Origin: UBA6176 sp032119375
GTDB lineage: Bacteria; Verrucomicrobiota; Verrucomicrobiia; Limisphaerales; UBA9464
Assembly: GCA_964430505.1 (NCBI GenBank)
Contig: CAYSGH010000018.1
Location: forward strand, 1 to 62,713
Direction: 5' to 3'
Length of the DNA stretch: 62,713 nt
Part shown: positions 44,134 to 54,031 of the stretch, piece after piece
Layout of the letters: each line of letters opens with the position of its first letter
Numbering within the stretch: the stretch's first letter is position 1
Program-made: the position numbers and the translations under genes
The notes under the pieces: generated by a model
Databases searched by the model: none
Told to the model about the DNA's origin: nothing
Seen by the model: only the letters and a program-made list of their open reading frames with translations

Positions 44134-46218
44134 TCAGCCCTTCACGAGGGCGAGGGCGGCCTCGGCCATCTTGGGGCCGGTGAGGCCGTGGCGGACGTAG
44201 AGTTCCTCGGCGAGGTAGGCGGACTGGCCGAACTCGCCCGGGATGCCGAGGGAACGCACGCGATGGGGGATGCCTGCGTTCGAGAGCGCGTGGGAGAGTT
44301 GCGCGCCCATGCCGCAGACGACCTGGTGGTCCTCGATGGTCACGAGGCGGCCGGAGCAACGTCGGACGGCGTCGCCGAGGGTGGCGACATCGACGTGGTT
44401 GACGAAGGGGTGGTTGATGACGGTGGCGGACACGCCCTGGGCGGCGAGGAGCTTGGCCGCTTCCAAGGCCTTGCTGAACAGCACGCCCGAGCCCACGAGC
44501 ACCACGTCCGTCCCCTCCTGGATCACCTGCGCCCGGCCCCACTCGTATCGGGAACCCTCGACCCAACGGACGGGGTAGTTCTCGCGCCCGACGAAGAAGA
44601 GGACGGACTCGCCGTCGCGCCCGGCCTTGCGCTCGTCGGCGATGCGGCGGATGGCCTGGTACATGAAGGCCTCGGCCTCCTCGGCGCAGCTTGGGGCGAC
44701 GACGACGGTGTGGGGGATGGCGCTGACGGCGGCGAAGTAGGTGGTGGCCTGGTGGGAGGCCCCGTCGGCGGCGTCCTGGAAGCCGACGTGGGAGAACATG
44801 GCGATGACGGGGGCCTGGGAGAGGGCGGCCATGGTGAGGGGCAGGTTGCCCTTGGTGACGCCGAACTGGCCGAAGGTGTCCACGATGGGGATGTAGCCCG
44901 CCTTGGAGAGGCCGGCCCCGACGGAGATCATGTTGGACTCGGCGATGCCGACCTCGACGAAGCGGCCGGTGGCCTTCTGGAAGGTGCTGATGCCGGTGGA
45001 GCCCTGGACGTCGGAGGACACGGAATACACCGGGTAACCCTCCATGGCGGCGCGGATGGCCCCGGCGGCGAGGCCGGCCTGGACCTTGTCCTTCTTGATG
45101 GCGGGCGCGGCGGGTGCGGCGGCCGGCGCTGCCGCTGCCGCTGCCGCCTTGGCCTTCTTGGCGGCCTCCTTGCTCTCCCAATCCGCGCGAAGGGCACGGG
45201 CCCATTCCGCGAGGTCGGCGGGCGTTTGGCCTCCAAAGATCTCGTCCACGAACTCGATGATCTTCTCGCCGTTGGCGAGGGGGAAGCCATGGCCGCCGGC
45301 CGCGTTCTCCATGGTGGCCTTCACGCCGTATCCCTTGATCGTCTTGACCCACAGGCACACGGGCCGCGCGGGGTTGGCCTTGGCGTCGGCCACGGCCTTT
45401 TCCACGGCGAGGTACACGGCCTGGAGGTCGTGGCCGTCGGCCACCTTGCGGACATCCCAGCCGAGGTCGTCGAGCGCCTCGAAGGTGGGCTGCATCGAGA
45501 AGGAGTCCTTCGTGATGCGGCCGGACAACTTGGTGTCGTTGTCCGAGATGGCCATGACGAGGGGGTTGAGGCGGCCCTTGGCGGCGAGGCCGGGAATGGC
45601 GGCGAACGCCTCGCGCGCCTCGCCTTCCATGGAGGCTCCATCGGACACGACGACGACGGTGACGCGGTCGTTGCCGGTGAGGCGGTCGGCCATCGCAAGG
45701 CCCTGGGCCTGCGGCAGGGCGGACCCGAGGGGGCCATTGGAGAGCAGCACGCCCTCGGGGTTGAGATGGGACTCGCCGTGGCCGGTGAGCTTGGAGGCGA
45801 TGGAGCGGAAGCCCTTGAGCGAATCAAAGGTCATGCCATCGAAGCCGTAGTTGGCGCGGAGGGCGTAGATGCCGTTCTCGGCGTGGCCGGCGTCGTTGAC
45901 AAAGTGGAAGGCCTCGTGCCACGGGCGGTCGGTGGTGGAGAACATGAGGCCATGGACGGCGGCGTTGAGTTCCGCGAAGGCGGCCGGGCCGCCCCAATGG
46001 CAGGCGGCCCCGCCATTGACGGCGTGGACGTCCATGAGCGCCACCAAGGCGCGGGTGGCCTTGGGGCATCCGAGGGTGACCTCGGCTCCCGCCGCGTTCC
46101 CCACGCGCGTGGCGTGGGTGGGCGGGCGCGACGGCGTGGCCGCCAATCGCACACGCGGCACGACCGGGGTCAACGGGGGAAGCTCAACCTTTGCAACGAC
46201 GGAGTTGTCAGCAGCCAT
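44134..46218 (-). CDS. tkt: Transketolase
   Basis: 694-residue thiamine-diphosphate enzyme of the pentose phosphate pathway. The N-terminal module carries the ThDP site (VVVVSDGASMEGEAREAF and AISDNDTKLSG), the central module has VEVGIAESNMISVGAGL with FSHVGFQDAADG, and a transketolase C-domain follows (TVINHPFVNHVD). Between N-terminal and pyrimidine modules, near residues 346-375, sits an Ala/Lys/Pro-rich flexible linker. The sequence looks like a fusion of split-type subunits, since its motifs differ from E. coli TktA. ATG 46218 is preferred over one 20 codons upstream. A large heptad block lies 120 bp upstream. Confidence 0.88.
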   Translation of the reverse strand: MAADNSVVAKVELPPLTPVVPRVRLAATPSRPPTHATRVGNAAGAEVTLGCPKATRALVALMDVHAVNGGAACHWGGPAAFAELNAAVHGLMFSTTDRPWHEAFHFVNDAGHAENGIYALRANYGFDGMTFDSLKGFRSIASKLTGHGESHLNPEGVLLSNGPLGSALPQAQGLAMADRLTGNDRVTVVVVSDGASMEGEAREAFAAIPGLAAKGRLNPLVMAISDNDTKLSGRITKDSFSMQPTFEALDDLGWDVRKVADGHDLQAVYLAVEKAVADAKANPARPVCLWVKTIKGYGVKATMENAAGGHGFPLANGEKIIEFVDEIFGGQTPADLAEWARALRADWESKEAAKKAKAAAAAAAPAAAPAAPAIKKDKVQAGLAAGAIRAAMEGYPVYSVSSDVQGSTGISTFQKATGRFVEVGIAESNMISVGAGLSKAGYIPIVDTFGQFGVTKGNLPLTMAALSQAPVIAMFSHVGFQDAADGASHQATTYFAAVSAIPHTVVVAPSCAEEAEAFMYQAIRRIADERKAGRDGESVLFFVGRENYPVRWVEGSRYEWGRAQVIQEGTDVVLVGSGVLFSKALEAAKLLAAQGVSATVINHPFVNHVDVATLGDAVRRCSGRLVTIEDHQVVCGMGAQLSHALSNAGIPHRVRSLGIPGEFGQSAYLAEELYVRHGLTGPKMAEAALALVKG

Positions 46219-46339
46219 GGCAATCGAAGTGGATGAAATCAGCGAACGACGGGAACGGCCGCCCCGGACGGACGGCACGGGCCAAGGCTACGGAGAGCCG
46301 GGATGCGTTGGAACGCCAAACTGCGGGGGGGCGGGGGGG

Positions 46340-46423
46340 TGAGCGGCGAGCGGTGAGCGGCGAGCGGAGGGCGGGGAGCGAAGGGCGGTGAGCGGCGAGC
46401 GGAGGGCGGAGGGCGAGGGGCGC
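46340..46423. repeat. Heptanucleotide repeat block, twelve units
   Basis: Twelve units in perfect phase, mostly TGAGCGG, CGAGCGG and AGGGCGG, preceded by G-runs (46325-46339). It is the largest block in the window. It lies upstream of transketolase, whose coding strand reads it as C-rich (CCGCTCA). A higher-order pattern is visible: the set TGAGCGG, CGAGCGG, AGGGCGG occurs twice. Confidence 0.92.
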
Positions 46424-46477
46424 GCGCGTTCCTGGGTGCCACGATGGGGCCGCTTGAGGGGGGACTCGATGAGATCG

Positions 46478-49400
46478 TTACCCGGCGGTGCGGAGCGCGG
46501 CGAGGAGGTCGTCGAGGCGCTTGGCAGACACGGGGCGGGCCGTGCCCAGTTCCTGGGCGAAGGTGGACACGCGGAACTCCTCGAGCGCCCATTGGAAGTC
46601 GGCGGCCACGGCGCGGCCCTCGGGGGTCGTGGGCGGCGTGGCCGTAATCCGGGCGGCGGCCTGGACATAGGGGGCCACGACGCGTGCCCGCTCGGCGTCC
46701 TTGGCCGGGTTCAACGCCGCGCGCTCGGCGCGGATGGCCAACGCCCGCAGGTAACGGGGCAGGTGCGGCATCCGCAGCGCGTCGATGCGCTCCGGGAAGC
46801 GGGGCGGGATGAGGGCCAGCAGCTCGGCGGCGAGGCCCGTGGCCGGACGCGCCGGGGCGGTTGCGGCGGCGGCAGCGGCCGGGGCAGGCCTTGGGACGTT
46901 GGACGGCGCGAGCCTTCCCAGTTGGCTGAGGTCATTCAGCACCACGCGCCGGGGAGCTGCGGCGGCGGGCGCGGCCGCCACCGATCCGGGCTGGCCCCCG
47001 ATCTTCTGCACGGCCTCGCGCCGGCGTTCCAGCACCTCGCCGACGTGCGCGATCCAAGGCGGGACGGCGCCCCGCAGGCGCGTGCGCACGGCCTCGACCG
47101 CCTCGTCGAACGCGGCCCGGCGCAAGGGGCGGAAGGCCTCGGGCGGCAACGCCTGGCTCCGGATCCACGCGGCGCTCGATTCCATCAAGTCCTCCCATGG
47201 CCCCAGCGGCGCATACAGCAAGGCGTGCCGTGACAGGCCCCGAAGGTCCTTCTCCATCCACGCGAAGTCCTTTTGCAGCGCCAGCTCGACCAGACGGTGC
47301 AGGCCGGCCCGCGAGGCCTCCGAGGCCGCCGTCGCGGAACGGAACAACCGCACCGAGACGCCGCCGTCCTCGACTGCGAGGCCGGGCCACGCCATCACGG
47401 GCAGCCCGCCCACGTGCCCGACGAGCAACGACTCGGGCAGGTCGCCAAAGCTCCAGCCCGAAAGCCCGAACCGTTCCCAGCGCCGGGCCGCCTCGGCCCA
47501 TTCCGGCGATTGCTCCGGCGGGCGGGCGGCGGCGGGCGTGGCTTGGAACTGCTCCTTCAACGTGGCCAGCTCGCGTCCGGCGGCGACGACCTTTCCACCG
47601 GGCCCGACCACCTCGACGCGGGTGCGGAGGTGGGCGGGGATGGCGGCGTTGGGCCAGCTTGCGGGTTGAACGTCCACGCCGTAGCGGCGGCGGAGGAAGG
47701 CCGCGAGGTCGTGGAGCAACGAGGCCCCGGTCGGGCGCAGCTCGCGCACAATTTCCTCGACCTTGGGCGGGAACGGCATGAGGTCGCGGCGCAGCGCCTT
47801 GGGCAAGGCGCGCAGGAGCTCGAGGGCCAGCTCGGGGCGCAGGCCCGGGACGGACCATTCGACCTCGGCGGGGGCGACGCTGCGGACGACATCGACGTCG
47901 AGGCGCACGGTGACGCCGTCGTGGTCCTCGCCCGGCGCGTAGGCGTAGCGCACGGCGGCGGCCTGGCCGGACAACGCCACGGCGTCGGGGAACGCCTCCG
48001 CGTCGTAGGAAAGGTCCGCGCCGCCGGTGAGGTCGGCCTCCGTGGCGAAGAGGAACTTGGGGTCGCGCGCCTCGCGCACGGCGCGGTCGAGATCGTCGAG
48101 GGAAGACACGCCGGCCAGGTGCCGGGCGTAAAACGCGGCCATGCGCTCGTCCACGTCGCCCAGGGAGGAGCGGCGCACGCGGGTGCGCCAGGCGTCGATG
48201 CGTTCCCGGAGGGCGCGGTTGTGGGCGAGGAAGGGATGGCGCGCGGCGGGGCGCGACGCGTGGTCCGTGGCGGCGCGGACCTGGCGGCGGAGCCGGGTGG
48301 TGTCGTTGCCCCGGGCGTCCTGCTCGGCGTCCTCCTCGGGCGTGGGCTCCAGGGCGTCCTCCACGAGGGCGGAGCGGATGAAGAGGTCGGTGGCGGCGGC
48401 GGGATCGACGTTGCCGTAGGCGACGTGGCGGGAGCGGACCTCGAGGCCGTGGAAGGTGGTGACCTCCTCGACGAGGACGCGTCCGGAGCGGGGGCTCCAG
48501 TGCGGGTGGCGATGGGCGACGCGGCACAGGTGGGGCGCGAGCTGGACGATCCAGAGCGGGTCGATGCCGGCCACGGTGCGCGCGAACAACTGGGAGGTTT
48601 CGACGACCTCGCCGGCGACGATCCACTCGGGCTGGCGGGCGCGTTCCGGTTGGGCTCCGTGGGGCCGGGCGTCGCGCGGGCCGGCCTGTTTTCGCTGGGG
48701 CTTCTCGCCCTTGTCATGCAGGGCGGAGCCGGGGAACACGGCGACGAGGCGGTTGCCGGGGGCCCGATAGACGTTGCGTTCCTCGCGGCGGGCGACGTGG
48801 CCGAGGAGGCCGGAGAGGATGGAACGATGGATGGCCTCGTAGTCGGCGGAGGTTTCGGAGATGCGGACGGCCTCGATCTCGGACAGGGCGCTGGTGAGCT
48901 GGGCGTGGAGGTCCTGCCACTCGCGCATGCGGGTATAGGAGAGGAAGGCGGCCTTGCAGAACTTGCGCCGTTGGTTCTGCGTGCGGAGGACCTCCCACTC
49001 GTCGTGGACGGCGTCCCAGAGCTTGAGGAGCGAGAGGAAGTCCGAGCGCGGGTCGCCGTGGCGGCGATGGGCGGCGTCTGCGGCCTCGCGTTGGTCGAGG
49101 GGGCGCTCGCGGGGATCCTGGATGCTGAGGGCGGAGGCGATGATGAGGAGGTCGCGGGAGGCGTGCTCGGCCTGGGACTGGAGGAGCATGCGGCCGAGGG
49201 TGGGGTCGATGGGCAGCCGCGCGAGGTCGCGCCCGAGGGGCGTGAGGTCGCGCTGGTCGTCGAGGGCGCCGAGTTCCTGGAGGAGCTGGTAGCCCCCGGT
49301 GATGGCGGCGGGGGAGGGCGGGTCGATGAAGGGGAAGGACTCGATCTCGCCGAGGCGGGAGGCCTTCATGCGGAGGATGACCTCGGCGAGGTTGGCGCGC

Positions 49401-50686
49401 TGGATCTCGGGCTGGGTGTGGCGGGGGCGGGAATTGAAGTCGTCCTCGCTGTAGAGCCGGATGCAGGTGCCCTCGGCCACGCGCCCGGCGCGGCCCTTGC
49501 GTTGGTTGGCGCTGCCCTGGGAGACGGGCTCCACCGGCAGCCGACGCGTGCGGGTGCGGGCGTTGTAGCGGGAGATGCGGGCGAGGCCGGCGTCGATGAC
49601 ATGCCGGATGCCCGGGATGGTCAGCGAGGTCTCGGCGATGTTCGTGGCCACCACCACCTTGCGGCGGCCGGTTTCGGCGAAGACGCGTTGCTGGTCGCCC
49701 GCGCTCAGGCGCCCGTACAAGGGCACGACGTCCACGTCCCGCCCGAGGCGTCCCTCCAGCCGGTCGCTCGCCTCGCGGATGTCGCGCTCGCCCGGCAGGA
49801 AGACGAGCACGTCGCCCCACGACGTCCCCTCGACCGCCCGCGAGGCCTCCTCCACGGCGGCGTCGATGAAGGTGAACTCGCCGCGTTCCTCGGAGTCGGC
49901 GTCGAAGGGCCGGTACTGGACCTCGACGGGGAACATGCGCCCGGAGACCTCGATGACCGGCGCGTTGTTGAAGGCGCGCGAGAACGTGGCGGTGTCGATG
50001 GTGGCGGACGTGATGAGGACCTTGAGGTCCGGCCGTTGCCCGAGCAGTTGCTTCAGGTAGCCCAGGAGGAAGTCGATGTTGAGGGACCGCTCGTGGGCCT
50101 CGTCGATGATGATCGCATCGTACTCGGTCAGCAGCGGGTCGCCCTGCACCTCGGCCAGCAACATGCCGTCGGTCATCAGCTTGATGTAGGTGTCGTCGCC
50201 GGACCGGTCGTCGAAGCGGATCTTGCACCCGACCTCGCGGCCCCAGCCGACGCCGAGTTCCTCCGCGATGCGGCGGGAGATGGAGGTGGCGGCGACGCGC
50301 CGGGGCTGGGTGCAGCCGACCTTGGCCGCGATGCCCAGCCCCGCCTCCAGGCACATCTTGGGGATTTGCGTCGTCTTGCCGGAGCCCGTCTCGCCCGCGA
50401 TGACGACGACGGGATGGGCACGGATGGCGGCGACGATGTCGTCCTTGCGGGCGGTGATGGGGAGGTCGGGGGGATAGGTGGGCCGGGGGGCATGGGCGGC
50501 CCGCAGCGCGCGCAGCTCGGCGGAGGCCCGCGCATCGGCGAGGAGGCGGTCGAGGAGGGCGTCGTGCCGCGACTCGTGCCGGTGGTCGCGCAGGAGCCGG
50601 ACAAGGCGGGAGCCGATCCGGACCCAGTCCCAGAGGAGGCAACGGGGCAGGAGGCCCCGGAGTTCATGCACGCGCGCGTCGTTCAT
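46478..50686 (-). CDS. hrpA: ATP-dependent RNA helicase HrpA
   Basis: 1402-residue DEAH-box helicase. Walker A GETGSGKTTQIPK starts at residue 98, then TQPRRVAA, the DEAH box IIIDEAHERSLN, the SAT motif ITSATID and motif VI (QRKGRAGRVAEG). The helicase-associated HA2/OB region follows, and then a long C-terminal DUF3418 region (QWALEEFRVSTFAQELGT near the end), diagnostic of HrpA rather than HrpB. The C-terminal half includes Ala/Pro-rich insertions. HrpA acts on RNA, and in E. coli rescues stalled ribosomes. ATG 50686 starts the usual N-terminal helical domain. The gene stands alone between transketolase and rluD. Confidence 0.92.
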   Translation of the reverse strand: MNDARVHELRGLLPRCLLWDWVRIGSRLVRLLRDHRHESRHDALLDRLLADARASAELRALRAAHAPRPTYPPDLPITARKDDIVAAIRAHPVVVIAGETGSGKTTQIPKMCLEAGLGIAAKVGCTQPRRVAATSISRRIAEELGVGWGREVGCKIRFDDRSGDDTYIKLMTDGMLLAEVQGDPLLTEYDAIIIDEAHERSLNIDFLLGYLKQLLGQRPDLKVLITSATIDTATFSRAFNNAPVIEVSGRMFPVEVQYRPFDADSEERGEFTFIDAAVEEASRAVEGTSWGDVLVFLPGERDIREASDRLEGRLGRDVDVVPLYGRLSAGDQQRVFAETGRRKVVVATNIAETSLTIPGIRHVIDAGLARISRYNARTRTRRLPVEPVSQGSANQRKGRAGRVAEGTCIRLYSEDDFNSRPRHTQPEIQRANLAEVILRMKASRLGEIESFPFIDPPSPAAITGGYQLLQELGALDDQRDLTPLGRDLARLPIDPTLGRMLLQSQAEHASRDLLIIASALSIQDPRERPLDQREAADAAHRRHGDPRSDFLSLLKLWDAVHDEWEVLRTQNQRRKFCKAAFLSYTRMREWQDLHAQLTSALSEIEAVRISETSADYEAIHRSILSGLLGHVARREERNVYRAPGNRLVAVFPGSALHDKGEKPQRKQAGPRDARPHGAQPERARQPEWIVAGEVVETSQLFARTVAGIDPLWIVQLAPHLCRVAHRHPHWSPRSGRVLVEEVTTFHGLEVRSRHVAYGNVDPAAATDLFIRSALVEDALEPTPEEDAEQDARGNDTTRLRRQVRAATDHASRPAARHPFLAHNRALRERIDAWRTRVRRSSLGDVDERMAAFYARHLAGVSSLDDLDRAVREARDPKFLFATEADLTGGADLSYDAEAFPDAVALSGQAAAVRYAYAPGEDHDGVTVRLDVDVVRSVAPAEVEWSVPGLRPELALELLRALPKALRRDLMPFPPKVEEIVRELRPTGASLLHDLAAFLRRRYGVDVQPASWPNAAIPAHLRTRVEVVGPGGKVVAAGRELATLKEQFQATPAAARPPEQSPEWAEAARRWERFGLSGWSFGDLPESLLVGHVGGLPVMAWPGLAVEDGGVSVRLFRSATAASEASRAGLHRLVELALQKDFAWMEKDLRGLSRHALLYAPLGPWEDLMESSAAWIRSQALPPEAFRPLRRAAFDEAVEAVRTRLRGAVPPWIAHVGEVLERRREAVQKIGGQPGSVAAAPAAAAPRRVVLNDLSQLGRLAPSNVPRPAPAAAAAATAPARPATGLAAELLALIPPRFPERIDALRMPHLPRYLRALAIRAERAALNPAKDAERARVVAPYVQAAARITATPPTTPEGRAVAADFQWALEEFRVSTFAQELGTARPVSAKRLDDLLAALRTAG

Positions 50687-50843
50687 CCGGCGTGGCGAGC
50701 GTGCCATGGAGGCCGGTGGATGGCCAAAGCGGAGTCATGCGGCGCGGCGGTGCCAACTCCCTGACGGGGATCCCGCGGGCGAGGGCAACGTTTGGAACGA
50801 GGGGTTCCTGTATGTGGCGCGAGGCCACGGACGGGGCGATGCC

Positions 50844-51803
50844 TCATTCCTCCCGCAGGTGGGGTGCAACCTCGCGCAGGGAGTCGAGGGCCTGCCGGAA
50901 GTCGGGTGGCAACGGGGCGTTGAACTCGCAGAGGCGCCGCGTCCGTGGATGCCACAGGGTCAGCCGGCGTGCGTGGAGCAGTTGGCGGGTGGGATGGATG
51001 CCGGTGGCCTCGGCGAGGCGGGCGGTGGGGCCGCGGCCGTAGATGTCGTCCCCGAAGATGGGGAAGCCCAGGTGCTGGAAGTGGACGCGGATTTGGTGGG
51101 TGCGGCCGGTGTGCAACTGGGCCTCGACGAAGGAGGCCCCGTTGAAGCGTTCGAGCCGGCGCCACGAGGTTCGGGCCTCGCGTCCGCCGGGCACGACGGC
51201 GACGCGCTTGCGGTGGGTGGGATGGCGGGCCAACGGCGCGGAGACGTCGCCCATGGGGGGCTCGATGACGCCGCAGACGATGCATTGGTAGAACTTTTCC
51301 ACGCGGCGTGTCTGGAACTGTTCGTTGAGGGAGATGTGGGCGCGGTCGTTCTTGGCGACGACCAGGCAGCCGGACGTGCCGAGGTCGAGGCGATGCACGA
51401 TGCCGGGACGCTCGACGCCGCCGACGCCGCTGAGCTCGCCGGCGCAGTGATGGAGGAGGGCGTTGACGAGGGTGCCGTCGTCGTGGCCCGCGGAGGGATG
51501 GACGACCAGCTCGGCGGGCTTGTTGAGGACGATGATGTCGGCGTCCTCGTGGAGGACCTCGAGGGGGATGTCCTGCGGCTGGGCCTCGGCGGGCTTGGGG
51601 GCGGGCCAGAAGAAGGTGACGACGTCGCCGGCGCGGGGAGGGCGCGTGGGCTTGGCGAGGGTGCCATTCACCTTGATGCGCCCTTCGAGGATGAGCCGTT
51701 GGATGGCGGCGCGGGACACGCCGGGAACGAGGGAGGCGAGGTGACGGTCGAGGCGTTCCCGCGGCAACGTCTTCTCGAGGACCATGGTGTCGGGCTGCGA
51801 CAT
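50844..51803 (-). CDS. rluD: RluD-family ribosomal pseudouridine synthase
   Basis: 319-residue enzyme that converts uridines of 23S rRNA to pseudouridine. The N-terminal S4 domain (RLDRHLASLVPGVSRAAIQR; KVNG) is followed by the catalytic domain with the Asp motif RPGIVHRLDLGTSGCLVVAK, cited here by its core HRLDLGTSG near residue 140. QLHTGRTHQIRVH and FGDDIYGR follow. Length fits RluD. It is the last gene of the envelope operon, 7 bp after lgt. Downstream, 157 bp to hrpA show nothing clear. Confidence 0.93.
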   Translation of the reverse strand: MSQPDTMVLEKTLPRERLDRHLASLVPGVSRAAIQRLILEGRIKVNGTLAKPTRPPRAGDVVTFFWPAPKPAEAQPQDIPLEVLHEDADIIVLNKPAELVVHPSAGHDDGTLVNALLHHCAGELSGVGGVERPGIVHRLDLGTSGCLVVAKNDRAHISLNEQFQTRRVEKFYQCIVCGVIEPPMGDVSAPLARHPTHRKRVAVVPGGREARTSWRRLERFNGASFVEAQLHTGRTHQIRVHFQHLGFPIFGDDIYGRGPTARLAEATGIHPTRQLLHARRLTLWHPRTRRLCEFNAPLPPDFRQALDSLREVAPHLREE

Positions 51804-51810
51804 GGGGTGC

Positions 51811-52632
51811 CTAGGGGTCCCGGGGCAAGTCGGGGTCGGCCTGGATGGATGCCTGGGAGGGATCGGGACGACGGGAGCGCAGCACGAGCCAGAGCCCGAT
51901 GCCGGCCGCAAGGGGCGCGAGGCTGGCGGAGGTGCCGGGCGTGAAAATCCCGTCGAGGGGGTTGGACCTGTAGCCGTAGTCGCCCCGGAACCATTCGGTG
52001 ACGACGCGGACGATGGCGTAGAGGACGAGGTAGGCGCTGAAGACCTGGCCATCAAAGCGGCGACGGCCGTGGAGCCAAACCAGGGTCCCGCACAGCGCGA
52101 GGTTGAGCCCGGCCTCGTACAGTTGGGTTGCATGCACCGGCACGTCGCCCGGGATGACGCCCTTGGGGAAGCGGATGGCCCATGCGACATCGGACGGGCG
52201 TCCATGGCAGCATCCATTGAAGAAGCAACCCAACCGGCCAAAGACGTGCCCCAACGCAATGCCGGGCGCGAGGCAGTCGGCCGTCGCCCACAGCGGCAGG
52301 CCGCGCGCCCGGATGCGCCAGAGGGCGACGAGGGTGGCGCCCGCGAGGCCGCCGTAGAACACGAGCCCGCCGTTCCACACCTGGAAGACCTCCGCGAAGG
52401 GCCGGCCCGCGAAGCTTTCGTCCCAGTACGAGACGACGTAGAGGATGCGCGCGCCCACGAGCCCGCCGAGGAGGATCCAGGGGATGACCAACTCCTGGAT
52501 GGCCTCGGCGGCGATCCCGGAGCGCCGGGCGCAACGCGAGGCGATCCAGATGCCCGAGATGAAGCCCAGGGCGACCAACACCCCGAAGGTGTGCAGGGAG
52601 AAGCCCCCGACCTGGAGCAGGACGGGCCTCAT
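51811..52632 (-). CDS. lgt: Prolipoprotein diacylglyceryl transferase
   Basis: 273-residue inner-membrane enzyme that attaches diacylglycerol to the lipobox cysteine of prolipoproteins. There are about seven transmembrane segments. HTFGVLVALGF and WNGGLVFYGGLAGA match the family, as do the Lgt signature in the variant GRLGCFFNGCCHGRP near residue 128, PVHATQLYEA and the C-terminal EWFRGDYG. The ATG overlaps the stop of the propeller gene by 4 bp. The C-terminal tail is short and charged. Its substrates here would include the LptE-like lipoprotein and the nucleosidase lipoprotein. Confidence 0.93.
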   Translation of the reverse strand: MRPVLLQVGGFSLHTFGVLVALGFISGIWIASRCARRSGIAAEAIQELVIPWILLGGLVGARILYVVSYWDESFAGRPFAEVFQVWNGGLVFYGGLAGATLVALWRIRARGLPLWATADCLAPGIALGHVFGRLGCFFNGCCHGRPSDVAWAIRFPKGVIPGDVPVHATQLYEAGLNLALCGTLVWLHGRRRFDGQVFSAYLVLYAIVRVVTEWFRGDYGYRSNPLDGIFTPGTSASLAPLAAGIGLWLVLRSRRPDPSQASIQADPDLPRDP

Positions 52633-53999
52633 GGCTGGGCGGGCGATGGCCCGGGCGCGAGCCGCCACGCGACCAGCGTGCCCGGGTCCTTCACGTAGAG
52701 CACGCCCTCCGCCCACGCCGGCTGCGAGTAGGTCTTGCCGCAGGCCTGGAAGCGCCCCAGTTCCACGTGGCGCACCGGGTCGGCCGCCAGCAGGCGTGCC
52801 TCGCCGGAGTCGCACAGTGCCAGGAGGCGCGCGCCATCCGTGACCACGTTGGCGACCTCGCCGTAGCCCTTCTCGGACCAGGCCACGACGCCGTTGGTGA
52901 TATTGATGCAGGCAAAGTCCTTGCCAGCCCCAATCCCGTACAGGTGCCCGCCCACGAGCACCGGGGTGGGCAGGTTGATGCGGAGCGACGTGTTGAGCCA
53001 TGCCTCACGCGCCACGACGGCGGGCGACCCGGGTGCGTTGGTGGTGGCGGATAGCTCGATGCAGCGCATTCCGGTGGAATGGCTGGCGAAGAGGACGCGA
53101 TTTCCCGAGAGAACGGGCGTGAGGACGTTGCGGTTGGCGTGGGTCTTGAACGGCACCCGCCAGAGCAGGGATCCATCGGCCACGTCCAGCCCCACGAGGC
53201 CCTCGCAGGTGGCCGTGATGAACTGGCGTCGGCCCGCCAGCGTCCCGACGACCGGCGACGAGTACGACGTGTGCTCGGACAGCGAACGCCACAGGATGCG
53301 GCCGGTGCGCCTGTCGGCGGCCACGATGGCGGCGTTGTTGGTGGAGCCGGCCTGCACGAGGATGCGGTCGCCATCGACGATGGGGGAGCCGGTGTGGCCG
53401 CGGCGGATGGCGGCGCCCACGTTCGAGTGGCGGTCCGGGTTCCACGCCATTCCAAGGTCCGCGAAGGCCATTCGCCATAGCAAGGCACCGTCCTTCAAGG
53501 CCAGGCAGGCCAGCTCGCCCTGGGCGGACTGCACATACACGCGGTCGCCCTCGATGAGGGGCGTGCACCGGGGGCCCGGCTCGAACTCGTCGGACCAGGC
53601 GCTGGCGTAGGCCACGCGCCACAGCTCCTTCCCGCTCCGGGCGTCCAAGGCATGCGCCATCTCCCGCCCCCCCGTGTCATCGACATAGACGAGCACGCCA
53701 CCGTCCGCGACGGGCCCGGCGTAGCCATGACCGACTGGCAGCTTCCATTCGGGGATGAGATGGGTGGGGAGTGCGGCGGGAAGCGGCTGGGAGGAACGGC
53801 CATCGCGCGCGACGCCGCGCCACCCCGGCCATTGGGCGCGTGCCGGGGCCAGCAGCAACATCCCGGCCCAGATCAGGGGCAACGCGGCAGCCAGCCGGGC
53901 AGCGGTCCATGTCGCCCAGGGAAGGGCGTGGATGGCCCGGGCGGCGTCCGACCCCGGCGAGGGACGGCGCGGCGGATGGGAACGATCAAGGCGCTTCAT
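52629..53999 (-). CDS. PQQ-like beta-propeller protein, BamB-like in context
   Basis: 456-residue exported propeller. The N-terminus is a long basic segment followed by a hydrophobic stretch ending ALAPARAQ-like (LLLAPARAQ near residue 55), then WPGWRGVARDGRSSQPLP. Blade repeats include ARSGKELWRV, KDGALLWRM, RRTGRILWRS and ADGSLLWRV. There is no lipobox cysteine, unlike BamB. It lies in one operon with a BamD-like protein, LptE and Lgt, so a role as a BamB analogue is possible but unproven. The W-x-W-RG-x3-DG start is also common among PVC propellers of unknown role. ATG 54038, overlapping the LptE stop, is an alternative start. Confidence 0.78.
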   Translation of the reverse strand: MKRLDRSHPPRRPSPGSDAARAIHALPWATWTAARLAAALPLIWAGMLLLAPARAQWPGWRGVARDGRSSQPLPAALPTHLIPEWKLPVGHGYAGPVADGGVLVYVDDTGGREMAHALDARSGKELWRVAYASAWSDEFEPGPRCTPLIEGDRVYVQSAQGELACLALKDGALLWRMAFADLGMAWNPDRHSNVGAAIRRGHTGSPIVDGDRILVQAGSTNNAAIVAADRRTGRILWRSLSEHTSYSSPVVGTLAGRRQFITATCEGLVGLDVADGSLLWRVPFKTHANRNVLTPVLSGNRVLFASHSTGMRCIELSATTNAPGSPAVVAREAWLNTSLRINLPTPVLVGGHLYGIGAGKDFACINITNGVVAWSEKGYGEVANVVTDGARLLALCDSGEARLLAADPVRHVELGRFQACGKTYSQPAWAEGVLYVKDPGTLVAWRLAPGPSPAQP

Positions 54000-54031
54000 G
54001 TGCAGGTTCCAGGGTGCGTGGCCGGCCGGGG

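Noticed and set aside
46340..46423. Repeat block as a CRISPR array
   Set aside because: Units are 7 bp with no unique spacers, and no cas genes are present.
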